This document shows positions 1-5,037 of a stretch of DNA of 5,140 nucleotides, piece after piece. Position 1 is the first letter of the stretch, and every line of letters starts with the position of its first letter. Under the pieces are notes generated by a model. That model was not told where the DNA came from. It was given only the letters and a program-made list of their open reading frames with translations, and did not search any database. Origin of the DNA: B33-G16 sp046498285 (lineage in GTDB: Bacteria; Desulfobacterota; DSM-4660; Desulfatiglandales; B25-G16); NCBI GenBank assembly GCA_046498285.1, contig JAWOBA010000224.1:1-5140 (forward strand). The letters are read 5' to 3'. A program made the position numbers and the translations under genes.

Positions 1-26
1 GCTGAGCGTTTAGATCGCCAAACTGA

Positions 27-188
27 CCGCCCGCCTTGCCTGAGCGGGAGTAATGGCGGGCAAAGCTCAAAGCTCAAAGCTGAAAGCTCCCCAGTGAAAT
101 ACCCTAAAGGGTTTCTGCTGCGCAGAATTTCACGGGGCAAGCCTGCCCGCCATCGCGAGCCTGCGCTCCCTCAGGCGAGGCGGGCGGG
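27..188. repeat. Long imperfect palindrome with nested hairpins
   Basis: The outer arms are 27-62 and 144-188. The reverse complement of the right arm shares blocks such as CCGCCCGCC, GCCTGAG and ATGGCGGGCA with the left arm. Nested inside is CCCCaGTGAAAT (89-100) paired with ATTTCACGGGG (127-137). Inside that are two small perfect hairpins: ACCCT/AGGGT at 101-112 and TTCTGC/GCAGAA at 113-127. The whole can fold as a cloverleaf-like junction on a long stem. It has no open reading frame of note and is far richer in GC than the neighbouring genes. It is most likely a dispersed, non-autonomous palindromic repeat of the REP/MITE kind. Family assignment would need genome-wide copies. Confidence 0.6.
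62..89. repeat. Four tandem 7-mers (AAAGCTC-type)
   Basis: AAAGCTC, AAAGCTC, AAAGCTG and AAAGCTC follow one another without gaps, inside the left arm region of the palindromic repeat. A related pair (GGCTTAAAGCTTAAAG) occurs at 192-207, just beyond the right arm. This is a short low-complexity array, probably prone to slippage and variable in copy number. No function is implied. Confidence 0.6.
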
Positions 189-201
189 CAAGGCTTAAAG
201 C

Positions 202-354
202 TTAAAGGGGTTGCCATTTTGAGAGGGAGTTGATAAGACCTTTGATCATAGAAGCTATCTCGATGCCTTCCTTCTCTAATTGGGTTAAACGCCGGACATA
301 CATAGTTCCGCAGGGGCAGTTCTTACTTTGTGTACCTTGTGGCTTGTGGTTCAA
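202..354 (-). pseudogene. Small hypothetical protein or 3' gene remnant
   Basis: A minus-strand frame runs open from a TTG at 352-354 to a TAA at 202-204 and encodes 50 residues. The composition looks genuinely protein-like: a CPCG motif at residues 13-16, then a charged helical stretch (RRLTQLEKEG, 21-30) and an amphipathic end (IEIASMIKGLINSLSKW, 31-47). I do not recognise the family. No ATG start and no ribosome site are visible upstream. The first internal ATG is at 301-303 (residue 18), inside the conserved-looking part. The frame continues seven further codons' worth upstream only as far as a TGA. The repeat copy at 395-488 begins about 40 bp upstream, so this is probably the 3' end of a gene broken by repeat insertion or decay. 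A short TTG-started protein is the alternative. Confidence 0.4.
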
Positions 355-394
355 AAAAGTAATAAGTCAACGAAGTCAACAATGTCCCTGAGAT

Positions 395-488
395 CCCGAT
401 TTATCGGGGCAATGCGGAGGGCCTCCGGCCCGGAGGGAACTGAAAAAACCCATCGTCTTTAGATCAATAGGGGTTATGCAAAGGTTTC
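395..488 (-). repeat. Partial inverted copy of the 4691-5037 element
   Basis: The reverse complement of this stretch matches the right-hand element in two blocks. Positions 395-429 equal 4853-4887 exactly (35 nt, including the CCCGAT/ATCGGG hairpin half). Positions about 430-488 match about 4691-4751, with one 31-nt run identical and only a few differences after it. Relative to the right copy, about 90 bp of GC-rich sequence is missing between the blocks. The terminal decamer here is GAAACCTTTG (reverse complement of 479-488), against GAGACCTTTG at the right copy. The second terminal repeat and a target duplication are not found, so this copy is partial or decayed. It ends 30 bp after the MFS stop codon. 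Confidence 0.75.
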
Positions 489-518
489 TCCCTGTCTTTG
501 TTTTTTGTTTGAAAAGCT

Positions 519-1757
519 TTATTGTGGACGTACCTCCTTAACGAAGAGATATGAAAATGTGCCCAGGGCAGCGGTAACAAAACAGAGTCCAAAGGCAAAA
601 GAAAATGCCTCAGGAGGTAATTGCACCTGGTGGAGAGAGAATTTATCGATACTAACGCCCATCACATGCTGATAAACGCCTGCACCTGCCATAGTGAAAA
701 AGTTTACTGCACTCATCCCAGTTCCGCTAATAGAACTCGGGAGCAATTCCTTGATATTGGCATACATTATATTGCCACATGATGTTAGGAACCCGATGAA
801 AAAGAAAATTCCTGCAACCATAGAAAGAGACGGGAGAGGGAAATAATTGGTCAATGGCAAGAAAAAGACAGTATAGAAACCCATTGCAAGCAATGCCACA
901 AACTTCCTATTGCTGAACACTCGATCTGAAAGAAAACCCAAGAGAGGGCCACCTAAAAGAAACCCTAATGGAAATAGCATCAATATCTTGCCCCTTTCAA
1001 CCAAGGGAATGTGATAAACGTGTTCCAGATATGGTCCTGCCCAAAGGCCGGCTATTGAGATATAGGTGCCGTATCTAACAAAGGCCGCTAGGGCGATAAG
1101 CCAAAAAGATGGAAGCCTGAGAACTGACAAAATTCCACCCATTGATTCCTTCACCCACTCCTTTTCACGTAAATGGAATTCATTCTCTTTCTGGTATTCA
1201 TCTGGGGAATCATTTACCGCCATATAAATCCAGAGGGTAATAACAAGGTGAATAAGGGATATCAAAAGAAAGGCATTTCTCCACCCTATCCAATTAACTG
1301 AAAATGCCAGAGGTGCGGTAGCTACGATACTCCCCAACGTGCCAATGGATAGAATAAGCCCAGAGGTAGTGCCAAAGGTATGAGGTGGAAACCAAATAGA
1401 GATAAGTTTATAGGGTCCCATTAGTGCACAGGCCATCCCCACACCTATCAGGGCCCTTCCAATCACGGCCACTGGAAATGAATGTGCCAAGGCAAAAATT
1501 ATCGCGCCGCATATGCCCATAGAAGAAAGAAGAAGGATCAGCCTTTTTGCGCCAAAAATATCCATCGCAGCTCCCATAGGGATCTGGATCAAGGCAAATG
1601 CATAGAAAAAGACCGAGCTTAAAAAGCCCAGCTCTTCGGCAGTTAGACTGAGATCGCGCATGAGCTCGGATGCTATTACAGCAGGTGTAGCTCGATAGAA
1701 CTGTGAAAGGAAAAACAACAGGCTGAGCGGAAGGAGCATCCAAAGTCTTGTGAGCAT
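519..1757 (-). CDS. Major facilitator superfamily (MFS) transporter
   Basis: This encodes a 412-residue integral inner-membrane protein, predicted to be a secondary transporter. The substrate is not identifiable from the sequence. The length and hydrophobicity fit 12 transmembrane helices in two six-helix halves. The first half carries the MFS loop 2-3 motif at 62-72 (GAAMDIFGAKR), followed by the helix-4 region RALIGVGMACALMGP at 101-115. The polar central loop is about 182-207. The second half repeats the loop motif as GFLSDRVFSNRK at 274-285. The N-terminal stretch FYRATPAVIASEL (20-32) is typical of the sugar-phosphate/anion-permease-like branch (COG2271/COG2814 type), but that is only a resemblance. 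The ATG at 1755-1757 is chosen because GAGGT (complement of 1762-1766) sits five bases upstream. It has its own sigma70-type promoter and a possible operator, and 570 bp separate it from the FolE2-family gene upstream, so it is likely monocistronic. No frameshift or truncation is seen. Confidence 0.93.
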   Translation of the reverse strand: MLTRLWMLLPLSLLFFLSQFYRATPAVIASELMRDLSLTAEELGFLSSVFFYAFALIQIPMGAAMDIFGAKRLILLLSSMGICGAIIFALAHSFPVAVIGRALIGVGMACALMGPYKLISIWFPPHTFGTTSGLILSIGTLGSIVATAPLAFSVNWIGWRNAFLLISLIHLVITLWIYMAVNDSPDEYQKENEFHLREKEWVKESMGGILSVLRLPSFWLIALAAFVRYGTYISIAGLWAGPYLEHVYHIPLVERGKILMLFPLGFLLGGPLLGFLSDRVFSNRKFVALLAMGFYTVFFLPLTNYFPLPSLSMVAGIFFFIGFLTSCGNIMYANIKELLPSSISGTGMSAVNFFTMAGAGVYQHVMGVSIDKFSLHQVQLPPEAFSFAFGLCFVTAALGTFSYLFVKEVRPQ

Positions 1758-1776
1758 CTTTACCTCAATAAAAAAT

Positions 1777-1801
1777 AATAGTTTCCTTGTTTTTAACTAT
1801 T
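1777..1801. promoter_or_regulatory. Perfect 7-bp inverted repeat at MFS transcription start
   Basis: AATAGTT (1777-1783) and AACTATT (1795-1801) are exact reverse complements, 11 bp apart. They start three bases downstream of the predicted -10 box of the MFS promoter, so they cover the predicted transcription start and early leader. Two readings are possible: an operator for a dimeric repressor, or a weak AT-rich RNA hairpin followed (on the minus strand) by a T-run before the ribosome site. Neither is proven. Confidence 0.4.
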
Positions 1802-1804
1802 GGA

Positions 1805-1833
1805 AGTATAGGTTCGCACTCCTGGCGTGTCAA
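1805..1833 (-). promoter_or_regulatory. Sigma70-type promoter of the MFS gene
   Basis: On the minus strand, TTGACA (complement of 1828-1833) is followed by a 17-bp spacer and TATACT (complement of 1805-1810). The -35 is perfect, the -10 matches five of six bases and the spacing is ideal. The predicted start near 1798 gives a leader of about 40 nt before the ATG at 1757. Confidence 0.7.
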
Positions 1834-1895
1834 GGATGTGATTTTTTATATGGTGGCTTAATGAAAATATACCCTCTAACTGCTGTGTTACCATA

Positions 1896-1913
1896 TCCCA
1901 TTATGAAATGGGA
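1896..1913. repeat. Short hairpin ahead of the transposase remnant
   Basis: TCCCATT (1896-1902) and AATGGGA (1907-1913) form a perfect 7-bp stem with a 4-nt loop. It is followed by CATTATAGCA and then the transposase start codon. From memory, GGGACATT-type sequence is common at the ends of insertion sequences carrying this kind of transposase, so this may be what is left of the left IS end. Confidence 0.35.
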
Positions 1914-1923
1914 CATTATAGCA

Positions 1924-1986
1924 ATGAGTCAGAAAGAGAGGCAGAGGTACTATCTCTTGCAGATGGTTATAGATCTTAAAAGCACC
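1924..1986 (+). pseudogene. 5' remnant of an insertion-sequence transposase
   Basis: Starting at the ATG at 1924 the frame reads MSQKERQRYYLLQMVID and a few more residues, about 21 in all, before it runs into the MITE-like repeat at 1987. That opening strongly resembles the extreme N-terminus of ISNCY/IS481-like transposases and their helix-turn-helix regulators. There a SQKER..R..LLQMV helix precedes the HTH that normally follows (ITL.EAS...G.S). Here the HTH, the DDE catalytic domain and the rest are absent. A longer open frame spans 1750-2142, but it is a chimera of MFS leader sequence, this remnant and repeat DNA and should not be annotated as a gene. The resemblance comes from memory of the family, not a search. 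Confidence 0.5.
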
Positions 1987-2170
1987 TTAAACCCAGATTA
2001 TGCAGTAGCCACCTACTGCGACCTGAAAAACCTTGCTGCAACGCTCGCTTCACGATTTTGCTTCTCAACATATTTACAAATATGCCTTCGGCGCAAAATC
2101 GCTCCAACTTCTCGTTTCGCTGAGGTTTTTCAACCCTCGTGACGATGCCTACTGCATAATCTGGGTTAAA
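1987..2170. mobile_element. 184-bp MITE-like palindromic element
   Basis: The ends are near-perfect inverted repeats. The left end (1987-2008) and the reverse complement of the right end (2149-2170) share ACCCAGATTATGCAGTAG, with one mismatch outside that block. The interior is also palindromic: CCTGAAAAACCT opposes AGGTTTTTCAAC, CGATTTTG opposes CAAAATCG, and CATATTT/AAATATG meet at the centre near 2075. A transcript would fold into one long interrupted hairpin. It encodes no transposase of its own. TTAA lies at both outer edges but out of register, so a target duplication cannot be asserted. It directly abuts the truncated transposase on its left, which suggests insertion into, or recombination with, an old IS. 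The element is seen directly; mobility is inferred. Confidence 0.75.
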
Positions 2171-2327
2171 GGATGCTGTTGAAAGAATGAGGGCTTTCTA
2201 CAGGCAGGTGAAAGGGGGAAGAAGTTTATCAGTGGGGGATGGATTGTTGAAAAAAAAGAACTTCTGAACCAATTTTTTTCTCTTTGAAGGTAATATTCGA
2301 GACCCTTGCTCAAAATAGATTGTGTTG
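2171..2327. other. Intergenic stretch with degraded coding-like sequence
   Basis: Just past the MITE-like element, plus-strand frame 2172-2267 reads DAVERMRAFYRQVKGG and on to a stop, 31 residues with no start codon. From about 2200 the next frame reads KKFISGGWIVEKKELLNQF and ends at a TGA at 2285-2287. Together they look like one 3' gene end with a single frameshift, but I do not recognise it and chance is possible. The minus-strand FolE2-family gene ends at 2328. T-rich runs lie downstream of it (on the minus strand, around 2250-2280), but I see no convincing stem for an intrinsic terminator. Confidence 0.3.
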
Positions 2328-3122
2328 TTATGCTATCTCATTTTCAAATCCACTGAACGGAAGCCACATAGTCTTCTCCGTTCCTACAATCGTGCTGTAT
2401 GAGTGAAGCATGCCGTAGTTAGAAGAGCGAACCGAATACCAGGCGATATCGGAATTTTTCGACAGTTCATTCTTTATCTCGTCGGTCACCACGACACTGG
2501 ATTTTTCTTCGGAATGAACCTTCTGGATGACGTAAATTTGATCTTCTTCCGTTAAGAAAGAATAGATGGGCATTAATGCATACCTATCTACTATCTCAAC
2601 TAGATCTTCCGGATAAATATTTCCCCTTGATTCAACTTCAACCTCTATAATGCTTAATTGACCAAAGAGTCCTCCTGGTTTATCGGGATCTGATCCAGGG
2701 TACGTGGTAATAATGGGTATTTCCATTTTAAAGCGTATCTTTGCCATTTCGGTCATGGAAAAGGCCCTCGAAGCATATGTGCAGAGATACCTCACAAGAC
2801 ACTTTTCCTTAGATACGGGTGTCAATTTTTCAATAAAATACGGGTAGGTAAAATCGATCTTGACCGCTGTAGCTTCCAGACCTTTAAGATAATCCAGGAT
2901 ATTTACACTCAATGTCTTCGTTCCTATCCTGTCTTTGTGTTGATGAATAATCTGGATGAATTTATCAATCCATCGAGCCTCAAACTCATGCATGATACGG
3001 GCGGACACAGAAATATTTGCAATTGTGTGTTGTCCATCTGGATTGACCCGAGAGAGTACCTTCATGGGAAACGGTAAGTCCTTTATTCCCACATCAACCA
3101 GGAATCTTCTCTTTTCTGTCAT
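2328..3122 (-). CDS. Divergent FolE2/MptA-family (GTP cyclohydrolase IB-like) protein lacking active-site residues
   Basis: This encodes a 264-residue cytoplasmic T-fold protein that lines up end to end with GTP cyclohydrolase IB (COG1469). Genuine members convert GTP to 7,8-dihydroneopterin triphosphate for folate and queuosine-type pathways. Family-like stretches are DVGIKDLPFP (10-19), QHTIA (31-35), YPYFIEKLTPVS (93-104), AWYSVRSSNY (227-236) and LHSYS (239-243). The catalytic elements are changed. The usual THMSRF is RWIDKF (50-55). The usual CPCSKEISDYGAHNQRS aligns without gaps to YPGSDPDKPGGLFGQLS (141-157), replacing both Cys and the His. The Glu in the SCELY region is Pro185. The HNH near the C-terminus is HSY (240-242). 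The frame is intact and well kept, so this is a preserved protein with lost or altered chemistry, not an obvious pseudogene. The ATG is supported by AAGGA, about 8 bases upstream. Its own promoter is at 3184-3212. I give no gene symbol because GTP cyclohydrolase activity is doubtful. Confidence 0.85.
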   Translation of the reverse strand: MTEKRRFLVDVGIKDLPFPMKVLSRVNPDGQHTIANISVSARIMHEFEARWIDKFIQIIHQHKDRIGTKTLSVNILDYLKGLEATAVKIDFTYPYFIEKLTPVSKEKCLVRYLCTYASRAFSMTEMAKIRFKMEIPIITTYPGSDPDKPGGLFGQLSIIEVEVESRGNIYPEDLVEIVDRYALMPIYSFLTEEDQIYVIQKVHSEEKSSVVVTDEIKNELSKNSDIAWYSVRSSNYGMLHSYSTIVGTEKTMWLPFSGFENEIA

Positions 3123-3183
3123 GCACTCTTTCCTTTATATCAATGTTCGTGAAGTGGAATGGGCAACCCCTTTTTTAACTTAT

Positions 3184-3212
3184 AGTCTAACTGAGGCAGA
3201 CTTGTGTGTCAA
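3184..3212 (-). promoter_or_regulatory. Sigma70-type promoter of the FolE2-family gene
   Basis: On the minus strand, TTGACA (complement of 3207-3212) precedes TAGACT (complement of 3184-3189) with a 17-bp spacer. The -35 is perfect and the -10 matches four of six bases, with TATAAG a few bases further on. The predicted start is near 3177, leaving a leader of about 55 nt. No clear operator is seen. Confidence 0.55.
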
Positions 3213-3328
3213 TGAGAAAGGCTGAGCTGAAGAAATTGATTCTTAAAAGGAATACCAATCAGTTGAAAGGAATGCTTACTCTTTCCTTAGATTCCTTGGA
3301 GGCAATAGAAAATATAAAATCGCCATAA
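3212..3328 (+). CDS. Possible 38-residue small ORF
   Basis: ATG at 3212 to TAA at 3326-3328 on the plus strand, between two minus-strand genes. The 38-residue product begins MRKAELKKLILKRNTNQLKG and continues with an acidic, leucine-rich tail (LSLDSLEAIENIKSP). It is charged and probably helical, and I recognise no family. A GAGG lies about 14 bases upstream, which is too far for a good ribosome site. A weak 5-bp stem (AATGG/CCATT, 3327-3342) followed by a T-run comes directly after the stop and could end a plus-strand transcript. The start overlaps the -35 box of the opposing promoter. It may be a real small protein, the tail of a lost gene, or chance. Confidence 0.25.
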   Translation: MRKAELKKLILKRNTNQLKGMLTLSLDSLEAIENIKSP

Positions 3329-3331
3329 TGG

Positions 3332-4396
3332 CTATAACCATTTTTTATTTCTGAAATAGAGGACCATGGCAAAGGCTATGAGGCCCATCAAGATCAAGGC
3401 AACAGCGTAGCCCCAATACCACTCCAGTTCCGGCATATATTTGAAGTTCATGCCGTAGATTCCCGCGATAAAGGTCAGTGGAATGAATATGGTGGCAATG
3501 ATGGTCAAGACCTTCATCACCTCGTTCATTTTATTGCTTATACTCGAAAGATAGATATCAAGCATTCCAGAGACCATATCCCTGAAGGTTTCTATGGTAT
3601 CAACGACCTGAATGGTGTGATCATAGATATCTCTGAGATATACCTCTATAGACTTATCAATAAGAGATGATTCTCCTCTTTCCATTTTATTCACTACCTC
3701 TCGTAATGGCCAGATTGACTTTCGCATAAATATCAGCTCTCTTTTTAAGGTGTGAATGTTCTGTAACGTTTCTGGTGTTGGGTTGGTAATGAGCGCTTCT
3801 TCTATGTCTTCTATTTTTTCCCCAAGTTTCTCTAAGACAACAAAATAGTGATCGACAATAGTATCTATTAAAGCGTATGCAAGGTAATCAGCTTTCATCT
3901 TTCTAATACGGCCCTGTGCCTTTCTGATTCTGTCTCGTATGGGATTGAATACATCTCCCTCTTTCTCTTGGAACGAGATAACAAAAGTTGGTCCTATAAG
4001 TAAGCTTATCTGCTCTGTCTTTATCTCATTATCGTTTTCATCATAGTAAATCATTTTTACTACCATAAAAATGTAATCCTCGAAATCCTCCATTTTGGGG
4101 CGTTGTCCTGTATTCATAATGTCTTCTAAGGTAAGTTGATGTATACCAAAATGCGCTCCGATTTTTTCCATAACCTCCACCTGGTGAATATTATCTATAT
4201 TTATCCATGTCACGGTGGGCTTATTTTTAAAGGGAAAGCATTCTGTAATTGTAGCTGCTTCTTTCTCTTGTAATTGTGTTGCATCATAGTCAATAATAGT
4301 AATTTTTACCTTTTCCGTTTTTGTCTCTGGAATCTGGATGAGGGTACCCGGGGAAAGGCCCACCTTTCTTATAGTCTTTGTAAATAGTTTTAACAT
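3332..4396 (-). CDS. corA: CorA-type magnesium/cobalt channel
   Basis: This encodes a 354-residue inner-membrane protein expected to form a homopentameric channel for Mg2+ (also Co2+/Ni2+), driven by the membrane potential. The length is close to the structurally studied Thermotoga maritima CorA (351 residues by memory). The layout is classic: an N-terminal alpha/beta cytoplasmic domain up to about residue 150 (WINIDNIHQVEVMEKIG, 64-80; LEDIMNTGQRPKMEDFEDY, 90-108). It continues with a long helical stalk (about 151-293, ending in SSISNKMNEVMKVLTIIATI). TM1 spans about 294-313, with the signature YGMNF at 314-318 (GMN 315-317, the selectivity motif). The acidic MPELEW loop (321-326), TM2 (about 328-347) and a basic end, RNKKWL, follow. 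GGAGG (complement of 4403-4407) lies six bases before the ATG, fixing the start. The next gene on the same strand begins 209 bp downstream behind its own promoter, so co-transcription is unlikely. No defects are seen. Confidence 0.96.
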   Translation of the reverse strand: MLKLFTKTIRKVGLSPGTLIQIPETKTEKVKITIIDYDATQLQEKEAATITECFPFKNKPTVTWINIDNIHQVEVMEKIGAHFGIHQLTLEDIMNTGQRPKMEDFEDYIFMVVKMIYYDENDNEIKTEQISLLIGPTFVISFQEKEGDVFNPIRDRIRKAQGRIRKMKADYLAYALIDTIVDHYFVVLEKLGEKIEDIEEALITNPTPETLQNIHTLKRELIFMRKSIWPLREVVNKMERGESSLIDKSIEVYLRDIYDHTIQVVDTIETFRDMVSGMLDIYLSSISNKMNEVMKVLTIIATIFIPLTFIAGIYGMNFKYMPELEWYWGYAVALILMGLIAFAMVLYFRNKKWL

Positions 4397-4591
4397 TGTC
4401 TACCTCCGTTAAAGAATATTGTGCATAACAATGGTGTCCTTTTACGATATTCTTACTGTCTTTTAAATATCCGATGATATAATCAAAAATTTAATACATA
4501 TTACCACATCATTTTTAATGAGATAATTAATTGTAGCGGTTTATTTGTTTTTAATCTGTTTTATGGGAATCTGTAAAGGGCCGGTACGGTT
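4397..4591. promoter_or_regulatory. AT-rich corA leader with inverted repeat
   Basis: This strongly AT-rich non-coding stretch upstream of corA must hold its promoter, but I find no minus-strand -35/-10 pair good enough to name. An 8-bp perfect inverted repeat, AAGAATAT (4412-4419) and ATATTCTT (4447-4454), lies 27 bp apart just upstream of the ribosome site. In RNA it would close a hairpin next to the Shine-Dalgarno. I do not see the conserved elements of the M-box or mgtA-type Mg2+ leaders. A regulatory role is inference only. Confidence 0.3.
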
Positions 4592-4690
4592 TTATTGCTG
4601 GATTGGTCTGTATATTTTCCCCAGATTCTCAAGAATGCACGATTCATGACCTGACTCAAGACAATTAGAGCAATCACAAGGGATATGTCC
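4592..4690 (-). pseudogene. 3' fragment of a cysteine-rich gene
   Basis: A minus-strand frame ending in TAA at 4592-4594 reads GHIPCDCSNCLESGHESC and then ILENLGKIYRPIQQ, 32 residues with four cysteines, two of them in CDCSNC. This looks like a real metal-binding protein tail. It has no start of its own and begins exactly where the 347-bp element is inserted. The sequence beyond the element (5038-5140) is also open and cysteine-bearing on the same strand. Joining the two by removing the element plus one target copy leaves the frames off by one, so a further indel or unrelated readings must be assumed. I do not recognise the family. Confidence 0.4.
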
Positions 4691-5037
4691 GAGACCTTTG
4701 CATAACCCCTATTGATCTAAAGACAATGGGCTTTTTTTCAGTTCCCTCCGGGGCGTAGGCCCTCCGGGCCGGAGGCCGAGGCTCCCGGGTTGGTCTTTTC
4801 AGCAATGTATCCATGGGGGAGTTTTGCCCTCTCCGAGCGGGAGGCTCTCCGAGCCGGAGGCCCTCCGCATTGCCCCGATAAATCGGGGCCTGCGGGTTCC
4901 CCCAATGATACGTTACGAAAAGACAGCACCCTTCTCTCCGAGCGGGAGGCTCTACGAGCCGGAGGCCACCAGTCACTTCAAAAAAGTCCATTGTCTTTTT
5001 GGGGATGGTGAAAATCGCCGGGTTTTTCAAAGGTCTC
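4691..5037. mobile_element. 347-bp non-autonomous element with TIRs and 6-bp target duplication
   Basis: Both ends carry GAGACCTTTG as perfect terminal inverted repeats (4691-4700 and 5028-5037). Homology continues inward in patches: AACCC, then AAAGACAATGG (4719-4729; inverted at 4988-4998) followed by a T/A run. ATGTCC stands directly outside each end (4685-4690 and 5038-5043), a 6-bp direct repeat as expected for a target-site duplication. The interior is GC-rich and full of internal repeats, including a CCCCGAT/ATCGGGG hairpin at 4873-4888. Open frames on both strands inside it are repeat-coded (arginine/proline/glycine-rich) and not credible genes. The terminal decamer resembles, from memory, ends of some IS5-group insertion sequences, so such an IS could have mobilised it. 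Confidence 0.8.
4829..4966 (+). repeat. 33-bp direct repeat inside the element
   Basis: Positions 4829-4861 and 4934-4966 carry the same 33-bp unit, starting CTCTCCGAGCGGGAGGCTCT and ending GAGCCGGAGGC, with one base different. Each unit is itself near-palindromic (GGGAGGCTC / GAGCCGGAGG). A shorter relative, CCTCCGGGCCGGAGG, is at 4762-4776. These internal duplications explain why this copy is longer than the one at 395-488. Confidence 0.75.

Noticed and set aside
235..488. AAGACCTTTG at 235-244 as the second terminal repeat of the left element copy
   Set aside because: It is off by one base, has no matching target duplication with the 488 end, and lies inside the coding-like stretch 202-354. 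A chance match is more likely.
1408..1743. 111-residue minus-strand frame inside the MFS gene
   Set aside because: It is an out-of-frame shadow of a well-supported transporter with conserved motifs.
1811..1827. GGTTCGCACTCC, resembling a tRNA T-loop
   Set aside because: No acceptor or anticodon stems surround it, and the bases form the spacer of a good promoter on the other strand.
1750..2142. 130-residue plus-strand open frame
   Set aside because: It overlaps the MFS start, then crosses non-coding leader, the transposase remnant and the palindromic element. Only 1924-1986 is protein-like.
2299..2308. GAGACCCTTG, similar to the terminal decamer of the right element
   Set aside because: It is a single 9/10 match with no partner in inverted orientation nearby and no flanking duplication.
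2956..3225. 89-residue plus-strand frame opposite the FolE2-family gene start
   Set aside because: It is antisense to a full-length conserved protein and its promoter, and has no protein-like character of its own.
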